Assembly (NCBI RefSeq): GCF_900069005.2
Contig: NZ_LN831279.1
Coordinates: forward strand, 2,159,918 to 2,223,917
Reading direction: 5' to 3'
Source of the DNA: Paenibacillus sp. GM2
GTDB taxonomy: Bacteria; Bacillota; Bacilli; Paenibacillales; Paenibacillaceae
Length of the DNA: 64,000 nt
Each line of letters starts with the position of its first letter. The stretch's first letter is position 1. The notes beneath the pieces are model-generated. The model was not told the origin of the DNA, ran no database searches, and saw only the letters and a program-made list of their open reading frames with translations. The position numbers and the translations under genes were made by a program. This document shows positions 24,191 to 32,677 of this stretch, piece after piece.

Positions 24191-24862
24191 CTACATTTGC
24201 GCCTTCGTCTGATCGTTCTTGTTATCCTGATTCACCGGAGGATTATTTGCTACAGTTCCATACTTCAGCGAACGGCGCGGCAGCTTCCATTTATAATAGA
24301 CGGACAGCATCCGGAAGGAGACCACCAGGATAAATAACACCAGCAAGCTTACGGTCGACTTGGCAATGCCAAGCCCGATGACAAGTCCAGCGACAATAGA
24401 CCAGACTGCATAAATCTCCTCCCGCAATACAAGCGGCTTGCGTCCGGCCAGCAGATCGCGGATAATCCCGCCTCCGATCCCTGTTAGCATCGCGGCGACA
24501 ACCACGGCCAGAATCGAATGCTTCATACCTGTCGCATAGAGCGCTCCTTGAATAGCAAATGCCGCCAGTCCGATGGCATCGAACCAGGCCTCTGTCTTCT
24601 TCCAGTGGTGAATCCACGATAAAGGCAGGATAAACGCGATAACAATCGATATAATTGCCAGTAGAAGAAGTCCTCCCTGGGACCATAACATGGTAACCGG
24701 GACACCGATGACGATATTGCGGACGATTCCTCCGCCAAAAGCCGTAACTAAACCTAATACAAGTACTCCAAGAATGTCGTACTCCTCTTCCATCGCCACA
24801 TAAGCGCCAGACAACGCAAAGGCAACCGTGCCTATAACGCTGAATATTTCAAATAGTTCCAT
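24191..24862 (-). CDS. TRIC/UPF0126-family membrane channel protein
   Basis: 223 residues with seven predicted membrane helices arranged as two similar halves. Each half carries the glycine-rich kinked-helix motif (TAFGGGIVRNIVIG and TGIGGGIIRDLLAG). Prokaryotic members form homotrimeric potassium-permeable channels, as established for the TRIC family. The hydrophilic C-terminal tail (NNPPVNQDNKNDQTKAQM) is longer than usual. No strong ribosome site is seen close to the ATG, so the start is moderately certain. Confidence 0.85.
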   Translation of the reverse strand: MELFEIFSVIGTVAFALSGAYVAMEEEYDILGVLVLGLVTAFGGGIVRNIVIGVPVTMLWSQGGLLLLAIISIVIAFILPLSWIHHWKKTEAWFDAIGLAAFAIQGALYATGMKHSILAVVVAAMLTGIGGGIIRDLLAGRKPLVLREEIYAVWSIVAGLVIGLGIAKSTVSLLVLFILVVSFRMLSVYYKWKLPRRSLKYGTVANNPPVNQDNKNDQTKAQM

Positions 24863-25004
24863 GCCCCGTACGTCACTGCCCTTCCTTCACGTCTCATCTC
24901 ATTGCTTAATCCATTGTAGACTCGCTTCCATTAATTGTGCAAGGGATAAATTTAACTTATACTGAACAAAGGCGCAAAGCGTGATATAGAAAGGAAGAGT
25001 AGGG

Positions 25005-25646
25005 ATGGCAGCACAACGTGTACTTATTTTTGCCGGAGGATCGATCGATCCCTCTTTTATAGAAGAAATCCATTCAGATGATCTGATCATTGGTGCGGAC
25101 CGGGGAGCTTTATTCCTCATCGATCATGGTATCAGGCCCCATTACTCTGTCGGCGACTTCGATTCTGTAAGTCCGATTGAATTGGAGAACATCACTGGAC
25201 ACAGTGAGCAAATGCTGGCTTGCGATGCAATTAACAAAGATCTGACCGATACGGAGCTTGCCTTCGATATCGCCGTAGAGCAGCGGCCGGAACAGATTGT
25301 CCTGTTCGGTGTTACCGGTTCGAGACTCGACCATACACTGGCTAATATTCACCTGTTAGTTAAAGGCCTGGAGCACCATATTCCATGCGCCATTCGGGAT
25401 CACAACAATTATGTAACCTTAACCGATTCAACTATTGCAATTCAGGACCAGGGCTTCACCTATGTCTCTTTATTGCCCGTCACTCCCGAGGTAACAGGCA
25501 TTGATTTGACAGGCTTTCAATATCCATTACATAATGCCACATTAATAATGGGTCAATCCCTCGCTGTAAGCAACCGCCTGGAAGACAAGACAGGAACGAT
25601 TTCCGTTGCCAGCGGCCTGTTATTGATTATTCAAAGTAAAGACTGA
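25005..25646 (+). CDS. thiN: Thiamine pyrophosphokinase
   Basis: 213 residues. Transfers pyrophosphate from ATP to thiamine to give thiamine diphosphate, the cofactor needed by the PdhAB enzyme encoded nearby. FAGGSID start, GADRGALFLIDHGIRPHYSVGDFDSV (metal-binding DFD), DLTDTELAFDIAV, and GVTGSRLDHTLANIHLL are all diagnostic. In many Firmicutes it lies beside rpe and rsgA; here it stands alone and ends in a strong terminator. Confidence 0.93.
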   Translation: MAAQRVLIFAGGSIDPSFIEEIHSDDLIIGADRGALFLIDHGIRPHYSVGDFDSVSPIELENITGHSEQMLACDAINKDLTDTELAFDIAVEQRPEQIVLFGVTGSRLDHTLANIHLLVKGLEHHIPCAIRDHNNYVTLTDSTIAIQDQGFTYVSLLPVTPEVTGIDLTGFQYPLHNATLIMGQSLAVSNRLEDKTGTISVASGLLLIIQSKD

Positions 25647-25700
25647 AATGCAATTAATACAAAATTGTAACTTTTGAAAATCGGATATGCTATTGCATAA

Positions 25701-25727
25701 AAACCTTGGAGGACCAAGGTTTTTTCA
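25701..25727 (+). terminator. Intrinsic terminator of thiN
   Basis: AAACCTTGG, AGGA loop, CCAAGGTTT, then a T-run to 25725. Confidence 0.85.
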
Positions 25728-25946
25728 TTGTTTTCAAGACTATGAATCTGTCAAGAAATTAATATTTTGTAACTTTAATCATATTTTAATAATCGCCCTC
25801 AAATCCTTGGTGTATCCAGTTTAAGCAACCCCATTCCAATTATTAGGGGATTAAAGTTCTGTTATAGTTTATCTCGAGCCGGTTAACTAGATTCGGTTAA
25901 CCCAAACTACTAAATCTATTTATAGTCATTTGGAGGTAACTACAAC
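25728..25946 (+). promoter_or_regulatory. AT-rich leader of the NlpC/P60 gene with an inverted repeat
   Basis: Two copies of the self-complementary 8-mer GGTTAACC/GGTTAACT lie at 25881-25888 and 25895-25902, 14 bases apart, 45 bases before the ATG. They may be an operator or a short RNA hairpin. GGAGGT precedes the ATG. I looked for the c-di-AMP (ydaO) riboswitch that often precedes such hydrolases and did not find its core. Confidence 0.45.
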
Positions 25947-26468
25947 ATGAAAATGAACAGCATATCCAAAAAACTTTTGGCTGTCGGCCTTGCATCTACA
26001 ATCGGATTTGGCGGATTCATGGTCACAGGCGTTGACGCCGCTTCGGCATCGTCTTCGAATACAACGGCTGAAGCTACCGCAGCATCCAAGGGAACGCAAG
26101 TCGTCAACTATGGCAAGACCTTTATGGGAACCCCTTATAAATTCGGCGCTTCTACTTCTACTACAAAAGTATTCGACTGCTCTTCCTTCATGAAGCATAT
26201 TTTCAAAAAATATGGCGTAACTCTGCCACGCACCTCTGCTGCTCAAGCCAAGGTCGGCAAAGCCGTATCCAAGAGCAACCTGAAGGCCGGAGACCTTGTA
26301 TTCTTCTCCAGCGGAAGCCGCGCTACCGGCAAGAACGTTACTCATGTCGCCGTTTATATGGGCAACGGTAAAATCCTGCACACTTACGGCAAACCAGGCG
26401 TAACGATCTCCGATCTGAACTCCGGCAACTGGAAGAAGACTTATCTGAAAGCGCGTCGTGTACTTTAG
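25947..26468 (+). CDS. Secreted NlpC/P60 cell-wall endopeptidase
   Basis: 173 residues. A signal peptide (MKMNSISKKLLAVGLASTIGF start, probable cleavage after VDAASA near residue 34) and a short Ser/Thr/Ala linker lead to one NlpC/P60 domain. The catalytic triad is visible: Cys78 in FDCSSF, His134 in THVAVY and His146 in ILHTYG. It should cut D-Glu-diamino acid bonds in peptidoglycan stem peptides. There is no SH3, LysM or other binding domain, so it is a minimal secreted hydrolase. Monocistronic, closed by the terminator at 26579. Confidence 0.92.
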   Translation: MKMNSISKKLLAVGLASTIGFGGFMVTGVDAASASSSNTTAEATAASKGTQVVNYGKTFMGTPYKFGASTSTTKVFDCSSFMKHIFKKYGVTLPRTSAAQAKVGKAVSKSNLKAGDLVFFSSGSRATGKNVTHVAVYMGNGKILHTYGKPGVTISDLNSGNWKKTYLKARRVL

Positions 26469-26578
26469 TACTCAATAACAATATCAAGTTTAGTTAGTGC
26501 CTTATCAATCTTGCAATTTCTTATAACTGATCACCCAAACCTTGCATAAACCCTAACAATATCACCCTAACAATAACC

Positions 26579-26621
26579 GAGGGCTGCTCCCGCTGTGCCA
26601 TATGGCCAGGGAGCAGCCCTC
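26579..26621. terminator. Strong hairpin between convergent genes
   Basis: GAGGGCTGCTCCC (26579-26591) and GGGAGCAGCCCTC (26609-26621) form a perfect 13-bp stem with a 17-base loop; ATTGTATC follows on the plus strand. The stop codon of the minus-strand response regulator (26620-26622) overlaps the end of the stem. Confidence 0.8.
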
Positions 26622-27291
26622 ATTGTATCATATAACCCGTTCCTCTCACGGTATGGATCAATTTACGCGGCCGGCCCTTGTCGATCTTCTTGCGCAAATG
26701 TCTAATATACACGTCAACTACATTCGTGCCGGTAGCAAAATCATAGCCCCATACCTCCTGCAGGATCGCCTCTCTTTGGCAGACCTCACCTACTCTTTTG
26801 AGCAAATGCCTCAGCAGTTCATACTCTTTCGGTGTCAGCCGAATCAATTCACCTGCCCGGAACACTTTGCGGCTCTTCAACTCCATTCGCAAATCCTCGA
26901 AGGACAGCTCATCTGAATGACCATCCATTATGCGGCGAAATAATCGGATTAGGCTGACGATTCGCGCATTAAGCTCTTCGATGGCTATATTTTCGCTGAC
27001 AACCTCATTCGCGCCATATTGGAATGCCATTACGGTATCCGCTGTCTTCGGCGAGCGCTGCAGGACGATAACCGGAAATGCCGGTTCATCACCTAGTCTG
27101 GTCATCATCTTGAGAACAAAAGGCAGCTCACCCGCAATTAAGATCACCTCTGCCGCCTCTCCGACGATTTCCCGATCCAGTTGCTCCGAATCAAAGACTA
27201 ATTGAACCTTGAATCCTGCTCCCTTCAGGTCATTTTGCCACTTCATTCCCCCATGATTATCCTCTGAGATCAATAGCAAGCTAGCCTTCAT
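26620..27291 (-). CDS. OmpR-type response regulator with a degenerate receiver domain
   Basis: 223 residues. The C-terminal winged helix is intact (RLTPKEYELLRHLLKRVGEV, then VWGYDFATGTNVVDVYIRHLRKKI and VRGTGYMI). The N-terminal receiver keeps the fold but not the active site. Where other receivers have LLDVMLP, this one has LIAGELP, so the phospho-acceptor Asp is Ala. The conserved Thr is replaced in VLQRS, and the Lys-Pro pair is replaced in VVSENI. No histidine kinase gene is adjacent. The ATG at 27291 has AGGGGA upstream. Probably a phosphorylation-independent, orphan DNA-binding regulator. Confidence 0.85.
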   Translation of the reverse strand: MKASLLLISEDNHGGMKWQNDLKGAGFKVQLVFDSEQLDREIVGEAAEVILIAGELPFVLKMMTRLGDEPAFPVIVLQRSPKTADTVMAFQYGANEVVSENIAIEELNARIVSLIRLFRRIMDGHSDELSFEDLRMELKSRKVFRAGELIRLTPKEYELLRHLLKRVGEVCQREAILQEVWGYDFATGTNVVDVYIRHLRKKIDKGRPRKLIHTVRGTGYMIQ

Positions 27292-27379
27292 ATTGTCCCC
27301 TGCCTTCCGAACCATCCACCTTATTAAATAAGAGGCTGTTCTGTTCGCCTTGAATCATAACGTATTATTAAAGTGGTCA

Positions 27380-27417
27380 AAAAATAAACAAACCATTCCC
27401 GTATAAGTCAGGAATGG
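27380..27417 (-). terminator. Intrinsic terminator of the ThiF/MoeB gene
   Basis: Minus strand: CCATTCC (27411-27417), 11-base loop, GGAATGG (27393-27399), then TTTGTTTATTTTTT. Confidence 0.8.
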
Positions 27418-27448
27418 CCATTAAAATGAAAACTTATGTTATCAGTCC

Positions 27449-28471
27449 TTAACCGAAATAACGGTCATAGATAGTTTTGGCTTCAGCCGGTTCTTTTGTC
27501 CCGTGAATAAGCGCCCTTCCATCTGCAAACAAGACAATTCTATGTTCCCCGACAGAAAAGGACAGCAGATAAGGATTCAATTCAACCAATCCTTCATCGA
27601 GTCTTCCCAATTTCTGTGCCAGTTCAGGCAAATCCACTTTCCTGGGCTGCGCAGGACGGATCTGAACAGTATCTCTGCCGCACAACACCTCTGTCTTTCT
27701 TGTGCCGGCAGCAGATAAATACGGATAATTCGCCGCTTCACCGCAAGAAGCACAGTCGCTGCGCCGGGCCGAATCCACTTTGATCGCCAGCTGCTCATTC
27801 TTCCACAGATCAAAGGTCAGCAGCGTTCGGCGCAAAGCGTCCTCCTGACCGGTCAGGAGCTTGATAGCTTCTGTAGCCTGGTGCGCAATGACAATTTGCA
27901 CCGCAGAAGGGATAACGCCAACCGTATCACATGTATCTCCTCCGATCGGTACCATCTCAAGCAGGCAGTTCAGACATGGAGTCGCCCCCGGGAGGATTGT
28001 ATAGGTCATCCCATAGCTGCCGACACAGGCGCCGTAAATCCACGGAATACGGTATTTCTGCGAGATATCATTGATGAGCAGCCGGATATCGAAGTTATCC
28101 GTCGCATCCAGAATGAGCTGAACACCGGGAAGCAGCCCCTCCAGCTCTTCCTTCGTAACATCAAGCACATGCGCTTCGATCTGCACCTCGGAATTGATGG
28201 CGGAAAGCCGCTCCTTCACCGCTACGGCCTTCGGTTTGCGGGAAGCAGCGTCCTCCTCAGTGAACAGCTGCTGGCGCTGAAGATTGCTCCATTCGACATA
28301 ATCGCGATCCGCTATCACCAGATGGCCGATCCCGGAGCGGGCCAACGACTCGGCCAGGCCCGTCCCAAGCGCTCCCGCTCCAATAATGAGTACCTTGGAA
28401 TGAAGGAGCTTCTGCTGACCCTCTATTCCTATAGGCCGGAACAGCTTCTGCCTCGAATACCGATCCTCCAC
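27449..28471 (-). CDS. ThiF/MoeB/HesA-family adenylyltransferase
   Basis: 340 residues. E1-like enzyme that adenylates the C-terminal Gly-Gly of a small sulfur carrier (ThiS or MoaD). ATP-binding GAGALGTGLAESLARSGIG, DRDYVEWSNLQRQQLF, the KAVAVKERL arginine-finger region, DATDNFDIRLLIND, and zinc ligands CLNC and CASC. A cysteine in GGDTCDTVGVIPS occupies the catalytic thiolation position. An extra C-terminal region of about 90 residues is present (CGRDTVQIRPAQPRKVDLP onward), resembling the short terminal domain of Bacillus MoeB/ThiF. GTG start with GGGGGAG. No thiS, thiG or moaD gene lies beside it, so the pathway (thiamine or molybdopterin) cannot be decided here. Confidence 0.88.
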   Translation of the reverse strand: MEDRYSRQKLFRPIGIEGQQKLLHSKVLIIGAGALGTGLAESLARSGIGHLVIADRDYVEWSNLQRQQLFTEEDAASRKPKAVAVKERLSAINSEVQIEAHVLDVTKEELEGLLPGVQLILDATDNFDIRLLINDISQKYRIPWIYGACVGSYGMTYTILPGATPCLNCLLEMVPIGGDTCDTVGVIPSAVQIVIAHQATEAIKLLTGQEDALRRTLLTFDLWKNEQLAIKVDSARRSDCASCGEAANYPYLSAAGTRKTEVLCGRDTVQIRPAQPRKVDLPELAQKLGRLDEGLVELNPYLLSFSVGEHRIVLFADGRALIHGTKEPAEAKTIYDRYFG

Positions 28472-28520
28472 CGGAACTCCCCCTTTTTCCCGGATTCCTG
28501 CGAATCCGCTCTATCATGAT

Positions 28521-29837
28521 CTCTAACGAAACTCCGGGACGTTATTTCCACTGAGCAGCGATGCACAGAAATCTAGCGGAACTATGGAGCGTGTTCCGCA
28601 AAATAGCGGCGCACAGAAACCTAACGAAACTACAGAACGTTATTTCCGCAAAAACAGCGGTGTGTAAATTCTAACGAAACACTATATCGCTATTCGAGCA
28701 AAATCACGGCTTTTTTCCTTCAACTTGCCGCAATAACGTTACCCAGTTTCGTTACATTTTTTATCAGCCCTTTTGGGCCTAATTAGCGATACCACGTTTC
28801 GTTAGAGAGACTTTAGCAAGAAGTCCAACGGAACTACCGATCGATACTCCCAACAAACAGGCGTCACACAGAATATAGCGAGATTACAGTCGATACTCCT
28901 ACCAAACAGCGGCGCACAGAAACCTAACGAAACTACAGAACGTTATTTCCGCAAAAACAGCGGTGTGTAAATTCTAACGAAACACTATATCGCTATTCGA
29001 GCAAAATCACGGCTTTTTCCCTTCAACTTGCCGCAATAACGTTTCCCAGTTTCGTTACATGTTTTATCAGCCCTTTTGGGCCTAATTAGCGATACCACGT
29101 TTCGTTAGAGAGACTTTAAGCAAGAAATCCAACGGAACAACGGAACTACCGATCGATACTCCCAACAAACAGACGTCGCACAGAAACCCAAAGAAGCTAC
29201 AGTCGATACTCCTACCAAACAGCGGCGCACAGAAACCTAACGAAACTACAGTCGATATTCCCACCAAACAGCGGCTCACAGAAACCTAACGAAACTACAG
29301 AACGTTATTTCCGCAAAAACAGCGGTGTGTAAATTCTAACGAAACACTATATCGCTATTCGAGCAAAATCACGGCTTTTTTCCTTCAACTTGCCGCAATA
29401 ACGTTACCCAGTTTCGTTACATTTTTTATCAGCCCTTTTGGGCCTAATTAGCGATACCACGTTTCGTTAGAGAGACTAAGCAAGAAATCCAACGGAACAA
29501 CGGAATTACCGATCGATACTCCCAACAAACAGGCGGCGCACAGAAACCCAAAGAAACTACAGTCGATATTCCTACCAAACAGCGGCGCACAGAAACCCAA
29601 AGAAACTACAGTCGATATTCCCACCAAACAGCGGCGCACAGAAACCTAACGAAACTACAGAACGTTATTTCCGCAAAAACAGCGGTGTGTAAATTCTAAC
29701 GAAACACTATATCGCTATTCGAGCAAAATCACGGCTTTTTCCCTTCAACTTGCCGCAATAACGTTTCCCAGTTTCGTTACATTTTTTATCAGCCCTTTTG
29801 GGCCTAATTAGCGATACCACGTTTCGTTAGAGAAGAC
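28521..29837. repeat. Tandem intergenic array of about 360-bp units built from 49-bp TAACGAAAC modules
   Basis: Four long near-identical blocks of about 205 bp begin near 28608, 28911, 29273 and 29633 and end near 28812, 29115, 29477 and 29837. Each contains two forward modules (CTAACGAAACTACAGAACG; CTAACGAAACACTATATCG) and two reverse modules (CCCAGTTTCGTTAC; ACCACGTTTCGTTAG). Between blocks, partial modules recur with an exact 49-base period (for example GCGCACAGAAAC at 29536, 29585 and 29634). The last block ends directly at the ABC-F stop codon. Short ORFs here are not conserved-looking. No spacers unique to each unit exist, so it is not a CRISPR. Confidence 0.85.
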
Positions 29838-31385
29838 TTACTTGTTAGACCACGCTTCAACGTCCCATACCTTCGTAACCCAATCTTCGTAGAAGTCAGG
29901 TTCGTGAGAAACGAGCAACACGGTGCCCTTGAATTCCTGGAGCGCGCGCTTCAATTCTTCCTTGGCTACAACGTCCAGGTGGTTCGTCGGTTCGTCGAAC
30001 AGAATCCAGTTCGTCTCGCGCATCATCAGCTTGCAGAGCCGTACTTTGGCTTGCTCGCCACCGCTCAGCGCCCGGAGTTGCCTTGTAATATGATCATTCT
30101 TCAGACCGCAGCGGGCCAGATGCGCACGCACCTCATGCTGGTTCAGATGCGGAAACTCGTTCCACACATCATCAATAGGCGTTGAATTGCCGGGACGCAC
30201 CTCTTGTTCAAAATAAGCCGGGAACAGAAAATCCCCTTGATATGTCTTTCCGCTAACTGGCGGAATCACACCTAAAATCGTCTTAAGCAGGGTTGATTTC
30301 CCTACCCCGTTACAGCCGACGATAGCGATTTTTTCTCCGCGTTCAATCGTCATCGACATTTTGGGCAGCAGCGGATGACTATAGCCGATTTCAAAGTCTA
30401 TGCCTTCAAATACCGTCTTCCCACTGGCCCTGGATTCCTTAAAGTTAAAGGTAGGCTTAGCCGCTTCCTCCGGCTTGTCGATCCGTTCCAGACGATCAAG
30501 CTGCTTCTCACGGCTCTTGGCCCGTCCAGAAGTCGAATATCTAGCTTTGTTGCGCTGGATGAAATCTTCCTGTTTTTTAATAAATTCCTGCTGCTTCTCA
30601 TACGCATCTATATGTTGATTTTTGCTGATGTCCGCCATATCCAGGAATTTGCTATAGTTCGCAGTATAGCGAGTCAGCTTGGCAAACTCCAGATGATAGA
30701 TGACATTGACCACCTGGTTCATAAACTCGGTATCATGCGAGATTAGAATGAAGGCATACGGGTAATTCTGCAAATAGTTAGTAAGCCACTGAATATGCTC
30801 TACATCCAGATAGTTCGTAGGTTCGTCAAGCAGCAACACATTAGGTTTCTCCAGCAGCAGCTTGGCAAGCAGCACCTTGGTACGCTGACCCCCGCTTAGC
30901 GCAGATACATCGCGATCCAAACCGATCGCCGATAGACCAAGCCCGTTAGCCATCTCTTCAACCTTCACATCGATCAGATAGAAATCACCGATTTCAAGCT
31001 GCTCCTGAATATCTCCCATCTGCAGGAGCAGCTCTTCCAGCTCCTCTGGAGTGGCTTCACCCATTTTCTCGGTGATCTCCATCATTTCCTTCTCCAATTC
31101 AAGCAACGGCAGAAAAGCATCCTTCAGCACATCACGCACAGTCTTTCCTGGCGTTAATTTGGAATGCTGATCCAGGTAACCATAGCGAACCTTCGGCGTC
31201 CATTCCACCTTGCCCGAATCCCTCAATTGCTGTCCGGTCAAGATGTTCATTAATGTAGACTTTCCAACTCCGTTCGCCCCGACCAGACCTACATGCTCTC
31301 CGGCTAGCAGACGAAAGGATACATCCTTAAATAATGTGCGATCCCCAAAATTATGAGATACATTCTCGACTGTCAATAAGCTCAT
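29838..31385 (-). CDS. ABC-F family ATPase
   Basis: 515 residues with two ABC domains and no membrane segments. First domain: GANGVGKST, LSGGQRTK and LLDEPTNYLD. Second: GCNGVGKST, LSGGEQAK and LFDEPTNHLD. Between them lies a charged linker of about 80 residues (EKQQEFIKKQEDFIQRNKARYSTSGRAKSREKQ), the ribosomal P-site-tRNA interaction motif region. Closest in size to the YkpA/YbiT type of Gram-positive ABC-F, which act on ribosomes; an antibiotic-resistance role cannot be concluded. The ribosome site is weak. Its stop codon abuts the repeat array. Confidence 0.9.
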   Translation of the reverse strand: MSLLTVENVSHNFGDRTLFKDVSFRLLAGEHVGLVGANGVGKSTLMNILTGQQLRDSGKVEWTPKVRYGYLDQHSKLTPGKTVRDVLKDAFLPLLELEKEMMEITEKMGEATPEELEELLLQMGDIQEQLEIGDFYLIDVKVEEMANGLGLSAIGLDRDVSALSGGQRTKVLLAKLLLEKPNVLLLDEPTNYLDVEHIQWLTNYLQNYPYAFILISHDTEFMNQVVNVIYHLEFAKLTRYTANYSKFLDMADISKNQHIDAYEKQQEFIKKQEDFIQRNKARYSTSGRAKSREKQLDRLERIDKPEEAAKPTFNFKESRASGKTVFEGIDFEIGYSHPLLPKMSMTIERGEKIAIVGCNGVGKSTLLKTILGVIPPVSGKTYQGDFLFPAYFEQEVRPGNSTPIDDVWNEFPHLNQHEVRAHLARCGLKNDHITRQLRALSGGEQAKVRLCKLMMRETNWILFDEPTNHLDVVAKEELKRALQEFKGTVLLVSHEPDFYEDWVTKVWDVEAWSNK

Positions 31386-31603
31386 AGAAACTGAATAACC
31401 CCTTTATCATATAATTCATTATTATTTAATCCGTTGTTGTCCGTAGACAGTGTTGCCCGAAAATATCCTCTTTAAATATCCTCATCATCGCTCCGTCCGA
31501 TTGCGGACATTCAAGAATTTATTGTAGCATAACAAACGATCGTTCGTAACCTAGCAATTCATGCAATGTTATATCGAAATAACCAGACCGAAAACAGTCT
31601 GCA

Positions 31604-32485
31604 TCAGGCATGCTTCAACCGTTGGATGAACCGCTTAATGATCGGATTGGTCTGATTCTGAGTCGAACTTACCCAGCCATAATATACCGGATAGTGATTC
31701 TCCAGCTCAATCGGCACAATATTCTCAGGCAGCTCTTGATGTTTGAACGAGTAATCCAGACCGACTGTCAACGCCAGACCACCTAACACAGCCTTCTGAA
31801 TCGCCGGAACATTGTTGGAAATGAACAAAACATCAAGCTCCCCGAACTTGGCCACGAACTCTGTGATGTAGGATCTGATATATTCGTCGTCGTATAACAC
31901 GAGCGTATATTTCAGCAATTCCCGGGGATGAATGGACTTGCGCAAAGCCAACGGAGAATCAGCTCGAACCCCAACAACCATTTTACCCGTAAAGGTTCGT
32001 TCGAAACGCAGTGTTTTAGTGTGATTGATCTGCTTCTCATTCAACGCGATAAATCCGATATCGATCTGATTATTGTGCAGTTCATCAAGAATATCTTTCG
32101 GTCCCTTCTCAATGATCTGTATTTTCACATCCGGATAATCGATTTTGAAATCCGCGATCAACTCCATTAACAAGTGCATGGGTCCAGGGATGGTCCCGAT
32201 GAACAACTCCCCGCTTAATCGCTCGCTATAATTGCCCGCTTCCTCCTTCAGACGCTTCACAAGATTCATGATTTCGCCCGCAATCTCGATCAATGCCTGC
32301 CCCTCAGCCGTTGGAACCGCCCCGATTCCGCGGGAGCGATGGAACAATACAACATCCAGTTCAGACTCAAGCATAGAAATGGATTGACTGACAGCAGACA
32401 AAGTAACATGCGCATGCTGCGCCGTTTTAGTTAGCGATTTCGTCTTGGCCACATCTACGATATACTCTAGCTGCTCCAGATTCAT
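31604..32485 (-). CDS. LysR-family transcriptional regulator
   Basis: 293 residues. N-terminal helix-turn-helix KSLTKTAQHAHVTLSAVSQSISMLESEL followed by a periplasmic-binding-like effector domain (GELFIGTIPGPMHLLMELI onward). GAGGCGGG precedes the ATG. It is divergent from the SDR gene at 32678, with 192 bases between. This is the classical arrangement for a LysR activator and its target. The effector is unknown. A short CAGAC/GTCTG hairpin with a T-rich tail lies just beyond its stop. Confidence 0.9.
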   Translation of the reverse strand: MNLEQLEYIVDVAKTKSLTKTAQHAHVTLSAVSQSISMLESELDVVLFHRSRGIGAVPTAEGQALIEIAGEIMNLVKRLKEEAGNYSERLSGELFIGTIPGPMHLLMELIADFKIDYPDVKIQIIEKGPKDILDELHNNQIDIGFIALNEKQINHTKTLRFERTFTGKMVVGVRADSPLALRKSIHPRELLKYTLVLYDDEYIRSYITEFVAKFGELDVLFISNNVPAIQKAVLGGLALTVGLDYSFKHQELPENIVPIELENHYPVYYGWVSSTQNQTNPIIKRFIQRLKHA

Positions 32486-32677
32486 TTACAACCCGCCTCT
32501 CACAATTTGTGGTAGTCAGAAAGCCCTTTTGGGGGTAGGGAAATCCTAGCTTTTTGAATAGTAATTATTAAGTAATATTTAATTGCAGATAAATATATAT
32601 AAATTTTATTAAACAATGACATTTGTTACAATGAGCTCGAAGATAAATTACAACTTCAAGAAAGGTGGAGTTTTCAT
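32486..32677. promoter_or_regulatory. lysR/SDR divergent intergenic region
   Basis: Very AT-rich. It contains the inverted repeat ATTAA-N7-TTAAT around 32565-32582 (within ATTATTAAGTAATATTTAAT), a possible LysR site, and a -10-like TACAAT near 32630 without a good -35, fitting an activated promoter. AAAGGTGG precedes the SDR ATG. Confidence 0.4.

Noticed and set aside
25728-25946. ydaO (c-di-AMP) riboswitch before the NlpC/P60 gene
   Set aside because: The leader is AT-rich and lacks the conserved GGGGAACC and AACCTCGTAGGC-type blocks.
29082-29639. Two similar minus-strand ORFs of 63-65 codons (29082-29279 and 29448-29639)
   Set aside because: They are duplicate open frames through the repeat blocks, with no ribosome site and low-complexity Cys/Leu composition.
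28521-29837. CRISPR array
   Set aside because: Modules occur in both orientations and the sequences between them are themselves repeated; there are no unique spacers and no cas genes.
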